NCBI RefSeq assembly: GCF_011745365.1
Contig: NW_024468912.1
Span: forward strand, 1 to 64,000
Direction of reading: 5' to 3'
Length of the DNA: 64,000 bases
Source of the DNA: Cryphonectria parasitica EP155
Taxonomy: Eukaryota > Ascomycota > Sordariomycetes > Diaporthales > Cryphonectriaceae
Shown here piece after piece: positions 1 to 12,900 of the stretch. The stretch's first letter is position 1, and each line of letters opens with the position of its first letter. The notes beneath the pieces are model-generated. The model was given only the letters and a program-made list of their open reading frames with translations. It did no database searches and was not told the DNA's origin. The position numbers and the translations under genes are program-made.

Positions 1-168
1 CCTAACCCTAGCCCTAACCCTAGCCCTAGCCCTAGCCCTAACCCTAGCCCTAGCCCTAGCCCTAGCCCTAACCCTAGCCCTAACCCTAGCCCTAGCCCTA
101 AGCCCTAACCCTAGCCCTAGCCCTAACCCTAGCCCTAGCCCTAACCCTAGCCCTAACCCTAGCCCTAG
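1..168. repeat. Telomere, mixed CCCTAG/CCCTAA repeats
   Basis: The left chromosome end in C-rich orientation. I count 18 CCCTAG units, 8 full CCCTAA units, a partial CCTAA at base 1 and one 7-base CCCTAAG unit. The usual fungal repeat (CCCTAA, i.e. TTAGGG) is the minority form here. The array ends abruptly at 168 and runs straight into LTR sequence of element E with a 2-base overlap (AG). Confidence 0.95.
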
Positions 169-424
169 CAAGCCACACTAAAGAGCTGAATATATAACCA
201 CACATTCATTACCATTAGATAGATCATTATATATAGCTCTTCAGTTATTAATCTAAGTATTTAGTTTTATATACTGAGTAGCTTCAAAGACAGTAAATAC
301 TTACATCGCTTATTAGAACTTGTATAGTTCTGTATTCAAGAACTTAATACTTTGATACTGCTCTTATTAGCATAAATCCCTTTATATACTTAGAAATCTT
401 CGGATTGCTGCAATATTCATTACA
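167..424 (+). repeat. 5' LTR of element E, truncated by the telomere
   Basis: Aligns base for base in length (258 bp) with 19488-19745, the last part of E's 3' LTR; the first about 201 bp are missing. The first retained bases (AGCAAGCC) overlap the last telomere unit by two bases. Ends in TTACA, like the 5' LTR of F. Confidence 0.9.
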
Positions 425-1560
425 TTTTAATAATTCTTATTTAAGAACGATTCAATATTATTCTCTTGAGCAATATAGAATATAATAGCTTCTTCAGAAA
501 TCTCTTCATTCTTGCACATTTCTACTCAGAAGAAACTAGTTAATCAGATATATTAGCTTATCTAGCATATTCAGAATCTGTATAAACAATAGCAAGCTCA
601 GAGTGCTACTATTGCTAACCAATAAGCTCAGCTAGCTCAACAAGCTTAATAAGCGCAATTCATCTCTACAGCTATTAATAATGCTAGAAAAGCATACAAA
701 ATAAATAAGCTTGCTATATATAATAGTAATCAGAAAACGCTATATAAATTCCTTATCTACTGCAGAGCATATTTCTTGCATTATGCAACTCAATTTATTA
801 TAAAATCTGAAAAGATTATTCTTGCAGGAACTCATCTCGAGAAAGATACTTTCATTTAATACAAATCTTCTCTATACAATCACTTGAAGCATTAGAGCGA
901 TTTCAATATACATATCCAGAATATTAAGAGTATATTTAATTCTTTTGAAAGCTTCGAAAAAGCTCTCAAGAAAATCTTTAGTAATTCCAATAAAGAATAT
1001 ATTACAGCTTAGCAGCTCATGAATCTCAAGCAAACTAAATCAGCTTCTGCTTATACAATCAGATTCAAGCAACTCTCAGTACAACTCTTATAGAAAGATA
1101 AGAATCTTATAGAATATTATTATAAGAAACTTAAGAATAATATTAAAAATGAAATCTCTAAGCAGAATTAGCTGGAGAACTTTGCAACATTCTTCAATTA
1201 AGCTATCTGCATCAATAATTATCTATATAAATAATAGATAAAGAAATTCAAAAAAAGAAGAAGCTAAACTTGAAGATTTCCAGCTAATATAAGCAAGAAA
1301 TTCTAAAACAAAAATAGCAATTAATATAATAATATAGCTTAAAGCAGTACTATACATGCTAATTCTATAGAACTCAATGCTACTAATAAGCAGTATAGCA
1401 AGAGGAATAGCATTACTTGCTATAATTATAACAAATAAGAATATATTGCATACAACTGCTATTAATCCCAGAAGAATAAATAGCAATCAGTTTAGAAAGA
1501 ATGCTAGATAAATGTTACTCAATAACAGAAATCCAATCAACTAAGCAAAAACACTCTTTT
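425..1560 (+). pseudogene. E gag, RIP-damaged, with CCHC zinc knuckle
   Basis: Capsid/nucleocapsid region of a Ty3/gypsy element. A continuous plus-strand frame can be followed through many TAG/TAA codons that would be CAG/CAA. The zinc knuckle lies at 1418-1459 and is C-x2-C-x4-H-x4-C in layout. Here the second Cys reads Tyr (TGC to TAT), the His reads Tyr, and the knuckle contains a TAA. The same knuckle at 41099-41140 in F keeps its three Cys and lacks only the His. A 264-base open frame on the opposite strand across this region is a composition shadow. The true start is not identifiable. Confidence 0.8.
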
Positions 1561-4500
1561 AGAGCAAGTATCGAACTTTATTAATTATAGAAATCTCAGC
1601 TAAATATTCTGCTATAATAACAACTGCTTAATATATCTCTTGAATAAGAAAGGTTTAGAATGGTTTTCTTAGAAACCTAGGCGCTGCAGATAAATAGCAA
1701 TAGCAGAATGAGAATGCATATTCAGCACTCCTATGAATAGCAACTCGGAATGCTCTGATATTGTAGAACAGAGCATTCAAGTATTGAAAGAAGAGCTTAG
1801 CAATAATACTCTTCAACGTTCTTCATTGCTTATATCAAGCATCATGATTAGAAACATGAATAAGAGATAATACTCTCTTAATTACTAATACAAACACAAG
1901 AACGCTTCTCAAGCAGCAAAGAAATCGAATCAGAACGAGCAATTCAACAGTTTACCAGAATTTCCTATAAACAATAAATCTAAGAAGCTTACAGAAAGAT
2001 TTCCTTTCAGCATTGAATGAAATAAGAAAACAATATAGATTAAATATCTTATCTATAGAATAAAGCTAGAGAAGCTCTTCATCTGCATTTCCTTACAAAA
2101 CATCAAAGCATAAGAAGATGAGAATCCTCGAATCAGCTCATTCTATAATCTACACTACGAACTAGCATAGATCTCCTACATTTATCATAGCTGCAGAATG
2201 CATTTCTTGAAGAAGATACAATACAAATAGTTTTCTATCAGAGAATTAGAATAAATCCTTCAAGCTGTTAAAGAATAGAAACTCTGCTTCAGGAAGATTT
2301 TTAATAGATAATACTATAATGCATATATCAGATTACTAAACAACTGCTTTATATAATGTATAAATAAGAAAATAAAATAGTAGTAGTATAAAATAATATT
2401 CTGTACGATTTATATTAATAATAAGGTTTATAACTAGCATTAATAGAAGAAAGATTAGAAATAATAATAATATAAGCAAAAGCAAGCTAAGAAGCTTGCT
2501 TAAGAAGTAGCAAAGCAGACTTAGAAGAATAAATAGTTCTTAATAAACTCAAAAGAATAGAATTGCTTATAAAGAAACTGTAAATAATCAGATTAGAACA
2601 ATTCCTATATAAAGCTTTTAGAATAGATTATGCTTATATCAAGTTTGATATATATATTCAAGAATACAAATATAGCATACTATTGAATAATAGCACTCAG
2701 AGAAACTTTATATTTCTATATATCATCAATCAAGCATAATTACAATGAAGATAAAAGAGATGCTTATACACTCTCAGCACTATAAAAGAACAATCTGTTG
2801 CATACAATTAAGAAATAATCGATAAGAAGACTAATCATCTATCTATCTTAATCCAAGAACATATAACCAAAGCTTTCTTTAATATTACAGATACAGCACA
2901 GCATAAGCTGATTATAAAGCTTCCATAGCTCAAGAAGCACAATTCTCGAATTAATTAAACTACTAGCTAAATCTTATGAAAACAAGCTATACTCAGAGAA
3001 ATAGTTACAATTAATAGCGCAGAATCGAAGCTAGTAGTTAAAGAATACTCAGAAAAAGAAGCTTCATACAACTTCTCACATACCTCCAAACTAGCAAAGC
3101 TAGCAATTCAAGGAGAAGAATCTAATAATAAGCAAACCCAAACAATACTAAAGCGCTAACAGATTAGCAAAATAACAAAAACAAGATTCTCAGCAAATTA
3201 GTTCGCTCTGAAGCAATAAGAATAAGCTTCAGAATGTGAATTATAAACTCATACAGAAAAAACCTTAAAACTAAGCTTTTAAGCGCTCAGTTCAGCTCAG
3301 AGCGAACGCTTAAAGCCTTCGAAAACGCTATCAGAAAAGAAGTATACTCAACAATATCTACTGTTTCTCCAGATAGCAGAAACAGCACAGAAACCAAAAT
3401 CAATACTTGCAAATATATTACAAGAATATTACAAATTCAAGAAACTATTCCAGAAAGAATTGAATATAGGATTGCTAGAATACAGCTTATATAATCACAA
3501 GATTCTGCTACAAGAAGGGAAACAGCTCAAATTCTTCTCCATCTACAGATTAAACAAAGCATAGCTAGAAATATTTAAGAAGTATTTTAATAAGAATCTT
3601 AAGAAAGAATATATATGATTATTACAATTATCAGCAGAATATCCCATTCTGTTTATATCTAAAAAAAAATAGCAAGCTTAAGCTATATATTAATTATAAG
3701 CAATTTAATGATATTATAATCAAAAACTAATATCTATTGCTACTTATTAAGGAATTATAAGATAAGCTGCAAGAAGTATAATGATTTATAGTTCTAGATC
3801 TAAAAGAAGCTTATAATCTGATTAAAATAAAGAAAGAAGAAGAATGGAAAACTGCTTTTAGAATATATTACAAATATTACGAATATTTGATTATACTCTT
3901 TAATTTAACAAATACTTCAGCTTTATTCTAGGAAATAATTAATTATATTCTATGCAAGCATCTGAATCAGTTTGTTATTGCTTATTTCAATAACATTCTT
4001 ATTTACTTTTGAATATTGGAAGAATATAAGAAACATGTGAAAACAGTATTGCAAACGCTTTAGAATGCAAAGCTTCTTATGAAATCTGCAAAGAGCTACT
4101 TTCATGTACAAAAAGTCAACTATCTCGAATTCATAATTAAGCTAGAATACATTAAGCTATAGAAAGATAAGATGAAAGCTATTAAAAACTAGCTAATTTC
4201 CAGAAATATTAGAAATATTAGATCTTTTCTCGAATATATCAATTTCTATAAATAGTTTATTAAAAACTATAGCTAAATTATATATTTTCTTACAAATCTT
4301 ACTAAAAGGAATTAATCCTTTAAATAAACTTCCAAAGCATAAGAAGCTTTTAATAAGATTATCAAATACATTATCTTAGAGTTAGTTCTATATAAAGCAA
4401 ACTCTTATAAACTCTTTAAAGTTGAAATCAATATATCAGAATATGCATTTGAAGAATAATTTAGCTAGCAAAACAATCAAAAGCATTTAAGAATTATAAG

Positions 4501-5586
4501 CAACTTTTCAAAGAAGTTGAATAGCTCGGAAATCAATTACAAAATCCCTGATTAGAAACTTATAGCAATAATGAAAGCTTTCGAAAAGTAGCAATACTAT
4601 CTCATTAGCATATAGCACCCAATTATAGTTCACTCGGATTACAAGAATCTAATTACATTCATAACAATCAAGATTTTGAACAAGCAATAAATCAAATAAG
4701 CAGAATTCCTCTTACAATTCAACTTCAAGATTATATACTGCAAAAGCTTGGAGAATAAACAAGCAGACGCTCTTAGCAAAAGATCAGATCATCAAGATGC
4801 AGATTCTTCAAATATACAAAACATCTTTATTCAAGATAAATCAGAAAATCTTATTAATATATACAGAGAACTGAATGCTGCTCTCAGAATTGAATCTTTG
4901 AAAAAGAATTCAGAATCAATAACTCTAGATGAATAAGATAACTACATTAAGAATATATATAGCATATCAGCGTATAAACATTAGAGAATTAGAATAATCT
5001 ATAAATACATCAAAAAATATTAAAATCTATTAAGCTTTAGAAAAAGAATTGAAAACATTTTATAATAATATAATAGCTGCAAAAAGAATAAAGCAGAAAG
5101 ATATAAGCTTTATAAACTATTATACTTCCTACTAGTATCTATAATTATTTAGCAATTCATTAGTTTAAACTTTATTACTAAGCTATTTCTTTTACAAGAA
5201 CTCTTAACTAAAGTATAATATAATAGCATTCTAGTAATGATTTGCAAACTGAGTAAGTATGCTTATTTTCTCTTCTATAAGGAAAGCAGTATAGCAGAGA
5301 AACTTGCATATGCATTCTTCAGAATGATTATTGCTAACTATAGTATGCTAGAGAAAGTAATCTCTAATAGAAATAGAAAGTTTAACTTGAAGTTTTGAAC
5401 TTCGCTTATAAAACAGCTTAGAACATATTACAGAATATTTACAGCATTTTACTCACAAATAGATAAACAAACAGAAAGAATAAATTAAATTATTAAATAA
5501 TATTTATAATATTATATTAACTAGAAATAGAATAACTGAATTAACTTATTATCTCTTGCATAGTTTGCTTATAATAGTGCAGATAT
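1561..5586 (+). pseudogene. E pol, first part: protease, RT, RNase H, start of integrase
   Basis: Pol of a Ty3/gypsy chromovirus, broken by RIP stops and then by element A. In order: aspartic-protease-like segment near 2640-2760, where the expected D-S-G-A reads N-N-S-T; reverse transcriptase about 3600-4200, with a recognisable finger/palm region and the catalytic Y-x-D-D box as Y-F-N-N at 3983-3994 (two Asp to Asn, both G-to-A); RNase H ending in A-D-A-L-S-K-R near 4766-4786; integrase from about 4950 with a degraded H2C2 finger and a catalytic core. A short open stretch (4748-4936) is the RNase H/integrase linker. Translation resumes beyond A at 17903. Confidence 0.88.
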
Positions 5587-5907
5587 TGAACCAGAACTAG
5601 GGCGCCGTCGCCCTCGAAAGAAAAAAAGGGACAAACAGCTGCCGAAGCAATGGGCAAGGGCTCGTGCAACCCAAGCGTGCCTGTGCAGATGAAGACAGCA
5701 AACTAAGGCCACACGGGCATAAGAACAGGGTGAAAAACCTGTCTTAGATCTGTTCAAAGGGTTCAAAATTGAAAAGAAGAGAAAGGATGCTTTATTGTTG
5801 CTTATAGCTAAAGAATTTGAAAAGTGGGTGGTATCCTTTATATGTATGAGGACCCTTGACCCACTGTACTCCATGTTCCACGGACTACCACCCTGGCTAC
5901 CACAACA
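5587..5907 (-). repeat. 3' LTR of element A
   Basis: 321 bp, matches 17578-17898. Preceded on the minus strand by the hairpin and polypurine tract, which identifies it as the downstream LTR. Contains a TATA-like CATATAAAGG segment, a possible promoter. A roughly 90-codon frame on the element's sense strand stays open in every copy of this LTR. Confidence 0.95.
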
Positions 5908-5939
5908 GTCCTCCCCTAGCAACTTTCTTCCAAAGTTGC
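5908..5939 (-). other. Hairpin plus polypurine tract of element A
   Basis: On the minus strand an 8-bp perfect stem, GCAACTTT / AAAGTTGC with a 5-base loop (5919-5939), is followed by a purine-rich stretch (5908-5918) directly at the LTR edge. The tract is the expected plus-strand primer site. The hairpin is present in A, B, C and D at the same distance. Confidence 0.8.
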
Positions 5940-6009
5940 GACAAGTCCAATGGTGTGCTAGGTCTGATCAGAGGGAGATGAAGTAAAGAAATAAAGAATT
6001 CATTGCAAA

Positions 6010-7960
6010 CTGCTAAAGGAAATACTGCAAACCAAATTATCCTTCCAATTCAATTCTTATGCTTCTCTCTATTGCTTAAGCTATTATTCAAATCAATGCA
6101 GGAGTATTAGTATCCATCTTTAGTTCATTCGTAATACAAGCACGATCTGGATAGATCCTAATGCTGATCTCTTCTCTGTTCCCGTCTGCTCTCAAACTCT
6201 GCTTAAGCAGCAGTAGCAGCAGCAGTTTTCTCCTGATTCTGCATCCTCACTCGATGGATCCTTTTGCAGTCTGCTTTATATATATCCATCTTGATAGCAT
6301 GATCGAACTCTGTTCAGTTCGGAGAATCCACTGAGAGCCTGATAGGGTTAAGGCTATAAAGCTCATTCTATAGAGGCATACGAGGCTCCTGAGATCTATC
6401 AGGAAAACTGGGAAGCATGATGTTGCTGCTTCTCAGTCTCTGATGCAATGGGGCTTCAATAGCACATCCAGGCTTAGCTGTTTGCTGCATTAACAGATTG
6501 ATTGTCAGTTCTGGACTAACAGGCATTCCTCGAGATGAAGAGGAGTAAGAATCAGTAGGAGTTCCGGATGGGAGTCGACTTAACTCTGAGCTAATACTAC
6601 ATCCTCTTGATGAATGCAAGATCGAGCTAGCTGGAGCTGTGCTCTCTCGGAACTGTTGTCTTAACAGAACTAAGCTGGATGCTCTACTCGCTCTGAAATC
6701 CTCCAGAGCAAAGGCTGATATGTTCCTTCTCATCCTGTCGAGATCGCTTTCAATAGACAGTTCAGGCAAGTCTGCAACTCTTCTTACGAAGAAGGTAATA
6801 TTCGGCTTGTAGGTTATATTCAATATCCCACCAGCTTCCACTTATACAGCCTTGTATTCTTAAAGTGAAGCACTCTTTCTTAATAGCCAATCAGAATATC
6901 GCATATAGTTGCTGTATCCCAGCTTATAGGAGAAGGCCTAGCAGTGCAGACTCATCATAGCCATCTCCGCACCCCATTCTTCCACATTTTATGCAGTCTC
7001 TCTATGATTAAGATAGAGAGCTTGCCTCCAGTCTGAACAGCTACTAGATAATTAGTAGAAATCAGTAGATTCCAGGATTCGAAGGCGAAACAGTTTGATT
7101 GTATAGAGCAGAGCTGCATTCGAATCATTATTCAGCAGCATAGTTGGAACATTCTCGAAATCTCAATCCTGATTAGCTCTAACACTTCTAAGCTAACTAT
7201 TCAGATAGTGCTTGCTTGTATAAGCTAGTAGAATATCGCCGGATTTGTATATAGCAATATAAAATCCTTTTTCAGTTTTTATATCAAGCTAAAACAGAGT
7301 ATAAGCTGAAGTTGCTGTATTAACTGAAAGGAGAACTTATAAACACTTCTATCTAGCTTCATATCTGAGCAGATCCTGCTTATTGAGAATATCAGAAGAG
7401 CTAGATGAATAAGCTATTGATAGAATATAAAGGCATTCTATTAAGAATACATCTTGTTAGTTATACTGAGTATAATAATGAAAAGCAGCTATAGCATGCT
7501 GCAGACCAATATCTTGAGAAACTCCTGCATCTAAGAATCCAACCAGATTATAGATATCAAGAAGATATTTGGAAGAATTAGTGCTGAAGATTATAAGCAA
7601 GTACAACTTGCAAGAGAGTAACTCTGGGAAGTACTTCTCAACGAGTTCTGCTGCTAGATGATTTTCTTCGTTCCTTAGACTGAAGTAAAGCGGATAACTC
7701 TTGATTACTTCAGTTGAATACAGCGCTCTGGGAAAGATAGTTCGAAAGCAGTAAGCTTTGGTCATCCAGTTCTCTCAGCTATGCTGAACAGATAGGAATA
7801 GAGAGTACTTGAATTCAGCTATTGCTGCTGAGTTGAAAGGAAAGTGAAAAGGAAAGAATAGCTTTGTTGGAAGGTGAGCAATTGCAAGAGGGGTTTGCAA
7901 AGGTGTAAAGTTAAGGGACTGAGAGGGTATTAACTGAGAAAGAAAGGTAGAAAAGAATGC
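6010..7960 (-). pseudogene. A ORF-beta: unknown accessory protein downstream of pol
   Basis: Sense-strand gene of the element, roughly 500-600 codons, family not recognised. Two stretches are still open: 7765-7457 (102 codons, begins M-T-K-A-Y-C-F) and 6841-6368 (157 codons, Ser-rich). In between the frame is held with TAG/TAA/TGA codons one transition from sense. The same protein is readable in B, C and, as a diverged version, in D, where residues such as Y-K-A-x-Q, P-N-x-x-F and F-R-A-S-R are kept. No catalytic motif, signal peptide or membrane segment stands out; the C-terminal part is Ser/Thr/Pro-rich, then basic. It has its own TATA-like upstream region, so it may be expressed separately from gag-pol. 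Confidence 0.7.
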
Positions 7961-8039
7961 AGCTTCAGCCTAAGGATCTGTTGAGGAAGATAATGTTATA
8001 TAAGCAGAGCAGTTAATAATTTGCTCTAATATTAGTATA

Positions 8040-8295
8040 CAGATCTGGAGCAGCGTTAATAAGGAAGAAAAAGGGTGTATATATACTCGAGAAAGGTAGT
8101 TGTAAAGAAGTTAAAGAAGGAAGAAGAATAGCTAGCTGCAAGTATGAATGAAATAGCTAATTTATCTTATCTAGCAACTATTCAAGTAATTCACTGCTTT
8201 TCATTTATTACAAAGCAAACAGCTTCACTCTTAGCTAAGTAAAAGCTGTTCAGTAATAAACTGAATAGAAAGCATAGTAACTCAGTTGGGTATAT
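8040..8295. promoter_or_regulatory. Divergent promoter region between ORF-beta and ORF-alpha in A
   Basis: The two accessory ORFs start head to head. A TATATATA stretch at 8078-8085 lies upstream of ORF-beta, followed in its direction of transcription by CT-rich sequence typical of fungal leaders. The equivalent position in B (35200-35208) is also TATATATAC. Promoter function is inferred. Confidence 0.45.
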
Positions 8296-9674
8296 TTGTT
8301 ACTCATTACCATCTCATCAACCTTCAGCAAACTATTTAACAACCTCTTCCTCAGTTCACCTTGCTTTTCAATTCACTCTTTGCATAACAACTTCTCCTTC
8401 TATCAACCTTCCCTTGCTCAGCTCTGCAATATACTCAAGATATCTCGAATTATTACCAACGCTGTTTTCTCTTCGCAGATAAACACTGCTTCTCAAGAAA
8501 TTAACAAGATCTAGATCTGGTTTTCTTCTTCAGTTCCTCCTTCTCAGAGCAATAACTATTATTAGCTCAAGAATATTCATATTAACTTTCTTAATATTAC
8601 AAACTTCAATACTATCAAGAGAAACTTTAGCTTGATATATACTTCTTGGGATATTCAAGGCAATATCATGTTTTGAAATAACTTACTGCTAAGCTCTAGC
8701 TTTGCTGCTTATTTTGCAAAGCTGAATAATAAGAATTCTATCAAACTGAATCCTATTATAATATATAAAGCTGGTTAAAAGCTCTTCAGCGAATACCTTA
8801 CCCGCATCTTCTCCTAATCTGAGCAAGTAAATTCCTTCCTTATTTAGTCCTATAATCAGCATAATCTAGTTCCTTGCAATTGCTGCTCCTATCAGTATGC
8901 TACTGCTTGCATGCTTATCCAGAGACAGCAGATCAATATCAACTAGCTTTTCCTAGAATGCATCTCAATAGAAAGCTTCTTCAATAGAAAGTGCAGCAAC
9001 TGCATTTATCATGCAGAGTCTGGATATAACTATACCAAAGACTTCTCTTGTATCAAAAAGCGCAGTATATGAGTAAGATTCCCATTCTGATATCCTTAAC
9101 CAGATTTGAGTATATACTAATCATTATTCTTCTTGCAGCATCAGCACTTGTTTTATCAACTCAGCTCTCAATATATAATCAAGATAGATTCTCAAGTTAA
9201 CTTCAATATCAACATTAAGTATATTATCAAAGCTTAATATAAGCTTATGCAGAATAAAAGTATTGCATATAATCAGATCAAATAGATTCCTCTTATACTA
9301 AGGAAATAATATTCACAGAATATTATAAGTTTTATAACCAATTATAATTGCAATGCTTAAGGAGATTACTGCTAACTTTATCTGCATAGATTAGCAAGAA
9401 GAGTATTGCTTCTTCTGCTTTCAAGAAGAGAGTATCTGAGTCTGAGCAAGCAGCTTCACAACTTGTATCTTGCAGCAAGAATAAAGATAAGAGCAAGGCT
9501 GTAATAGAATCTTGTATCGAGAAACGAGCTAAGTTCATTCAGTCTCAAGATTCTTCCTCTATTTTTAATAATGATTCTTCAGCGGATGATACAGATAATA
9601 TAGATTTGAATAGAACAAGAAGAGAGCTATCGGATGATATTTACGGATATTCCAGTAATAAGGATAATGTATAA
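8296..9674 (+). pseudogene. A ORF-alpha: antisense Cys-rich accessory ORF with probable intron
   Basis: Runs opposite to the element. Opens with M-L-L-I-T-I and 72 codons without a stop, then continues through RIP-type stops. A Cys cluster near 8875-9052 reads C-x2-C-x6-C, then C-x2-C with a further Cys 15 residues on. This resembles small fungal zinc-binding domains such as DUF3716, which I suggest but cannot confirm. GTAAGA at 9073, ACTAATC near 9117 and TTGCAG ending at 9138 form a canonical 66-base intron. A second, conserved phase change lies near 9260. The end is acidic and Ser-rich and stops at TAA 9672-9674. The span is exactly 1379 bp in A, B and C. Confidence 0.6.
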
Positions 9675-9959
9675 AAGTAAGGAATCTCCATAGATTGCAG
9701 TATTTCTTCAGCGCTCTGCATTTTTCATGCATTGCATTCCAATATACTGCAATTTTTAAACAACGAAAATAGCTTCAGAGCTGGTTAACATGCTTTGTAC
9801 TGGATGCTTTGAAATTTTTAAGTAGATTTACAGTATTCTGTGGCGAGTAATAGCAAACAACACTTCATCCCTCCTCCCTCAGCAAAACACACGAGATGAA
9901 ATAGAAAAGATGAAAAGAAAATGTATTTTGCAAACAAAAAGGAAATATAAACAGAAAGA
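9675..9959. other. Tail-to-tail spacer between ORF-alpha and pol in A
   Basis: Lies between the ORF-alpha stop and the end of pol. AT-rich with short A and T runs; no gene or repeat seen. It could hold both transcript ends. The same spacer exists at 33330-33608 in B and 55240-55527 in C. Confidence 0.5.
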
Positions 9960-12900
9960 AATCAACTTCCCTTACAAGCTAGAAATGCTAATTTAGTTGG
10001 AATTGATATAAACATCCCACTTCTATCTGCTTTCTCCTATTCTCACTTCTCCTTCTCTGCTGCTTATATGAAATATTCATTATTACTAATTCCATTTCCA
10101 TCCTCAGCATCATCATCTGCTTCAGTTGCTAAATTAACAATCTCTAGATCAGAACTGATCTAGCTAGGTATAGAGTTGTGCTTAATGATGTCTGGAATCC
10201 AGAATGTAGCATCATCGCTTGAATCTGCTTTCTGAACTTCAAGGATATTATTGTCTAGTTCCTCTTGCTAGAAAGCTTTCATCGAATCCAGCTTTTCTAT
10301 CAATAATTAGCTAGATTGAAGCTCAATATCTTCTTTCCAGAGCATAAGCATCTCGGATTTCCAAATACTATTCATATTCCGTACAAACTTTTTGAGATTA
10401 ATAGCTGAATATATGCCTTTTAGCAGAACTCCATCTATAGTCTTAAGCTTATAAGCATATTTATCTAGAATCTAAGCAATCAGATATAAACTCTTTCACT
10501 TATAAGAAATCTTAGTATTGCACAAATAGCTTATTTTCCGAATATGATTATAAATAAGCACAAGATTTTCAATATTCAGTTGAGATTTTCGTACTAAACT
10601 CTGTATTTGATTTTTAGCTGCAATCTTTTAATAGTATGCCTGAACAGCTTTAATTGCCTTCTATATATCATCTTTCTTAGCTGCAATCATCCTCAACTAC
10701 ATTTTAAACGCTTTCTAAGGAGATTAATCTTCGGTTCATATAAGAACTCTTCATATCAGAATTTCAGTTTCAATTGGAATAAGCAGCTTCCAACTGAAAA
10801 TCAAATAGAAGGAGCTGTATCCATGCAACTAGCAGATCGTAGTCCTTTCAACAAAGAGTGCAAGTTTCAAGTACTGCTTCCATCTCCAGAATTGAGTATT
10901 AGCTAGCTTAGCAAGAGCACTTGCTAAGAAAAGATAACTAGCTTCTACTTGTTCTTAAGCATAAGAATTGTAACTAAAGATCTGAATAAGCAGGATTCCA
11001 AGAGCTCTGATGATCTTAGCTATCTCAGCCTTATTTTCTAATTCTCCATCAACAGTAATTTTGAGAGAGCATCCGAATACAAGAATGATCTCTTTCAAAA
11101 TGAACTTCCTCATTTCTGCAGCTGTAGCTTTCTTGAGAGATCTTGCAAGCATATAGCTAGTCAGATTACAGCAAGTCTCTGCAAGATATCTGTAACTGCT
11201 ATCCTCAGCTATATATTGAATATTAATGCTAATTCTTGTAAAGGATTAACTTGAAAGGATTGGGATTACTTCTTCCTTCTATATCTTTAAATCGAACTTT
11301 GCATACTTCTTGCAATCCGAGACAGCATTAGCTACATCTATCCAGAGATCTCTCTAGTAGTAGAATTGCTTAATACAAGCTATTATAGAATCTCGATCTC
11401 AATATCCAAACTTAGCATGATATTCTCTGATAATTCAGCAACAAAGATCAGAATTATCTACTATTCATCAGCATAGGAGTTTCGCATCAGCGTAGTGCTA
11501 TAGAGCCTAATCAAATACTTGATGCTTTAATACCTCTACTATAAAGTTCTTGCAATCCCTCTTGAAGAGTTTTAATAAAATAATTCTGTAGTATAAGAAC
11601 TCTGCATACTGTTTCAACTATTCCATTTACTAAAGAATTGGATTTAGCAATAGTACTAGATTAGCTCTATCTAAGTTTATGCTATTAAGCTAAGCATTAT
11701 ACTAATCCTCAATATTGCTATTTTCATCTTCCTTAAATAGCATTAAGTATAGAGATCGAGAAAGAGCATTAGCTACAGGATTCTTTAACCCGGAAATGTA
11801 TTTAACAGTAAAGTCAAATATCTTAATTACTGCTACTCATCTGTTCAGAAGAGCACCAGATATATTATTCATTTCTCTATTAAGTTGGTTTATCAGAATG
11901 CAAGCATCGATTTCCAGAATGAAATAGCAACTATAGAAATACTGCTGAAGAGACTATAAAGCACAGAGAACAGTGCAACACTCCCTCTTAGTAGCATTAT
12001 ACTTCTGTGCTACAACTATTCAGATTCCGCTAATAAAATATGCTAGCTTTCGTTTATCCTTTATTATCTGCATCAATGCAGCATTCCAGCCCAACAAGCT
12101 TATATCTATCATAAGAACGATCTTCCCAGTATCAGTGCTATAATCAATTGAAATGATAACTGAACGAGATATGAGCATCCGAACAAGTATAGCAACAGCT
12201 TCTTTCTATTCCTTCTCCCATCTCCATGCAGCACCTTTCTTAAGAAGATCATAGAATAGTCAAGTAATAATTGCAAAATTCCAAATCCAAGCTGCATAAT
12301 AAACAATCAATCCGATAAAAGAGCGAACATCCTTAATATCCTTGCATTCTATTCAAGCTAGAAGCTTTTCTACCTTTCTATTCTGAGATTGTTGTTCGCT
12401 AGAACTAACAATATAATCAATCATATTAACTTTTACTCAGCACTATTCTAACTTAAATGCTAAAATTGTAGCTCCAGCCAGCTCTGCATTTACAAGAATC
12501 TTATTAAGGTTTCTGATATACTCAGCAATATACCTACGCACTCCGGAAAGGCTCGGAATCTCTTCATCTCCATAGATTGTTATAAGACTACGAACAGGAA
12601 TATTATCAAGAAAAAGCTAGCATATATGAGAAATAAGATCATACAAAAGTTTGATTATTATCTTCATAAACTGAGCAATAGAGTTGGTAGCACTCTGGAA
12701 TAGAGTACATATTCTGAACAGGCTTAAGAATATTGAGAAGATCATTATATCCCTGCTTATTAGGATGCAGTTGTACTTGGTTGTATCTGGAAAAGAAGTT
12801 AAGCAGTAAAAAAATCTTGTATATAGCAAACTCTTCCGAGAATTCATCTGAAGCAAGCAGCATAAAAGCATCCTTAAAGCTGTGCTTATTATACTTTTGA

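Noticed and set aside
1223..1486. Hydrophobic 87-codon minus-strand frame (and its twin at 40904-41152) as a membrane protein
   Set aside because: Antisense of the gag zinc-knuckle region. Asn/Lys/Glu codons read backward become Ile/Leu/Phe, which mimics membrane segments.
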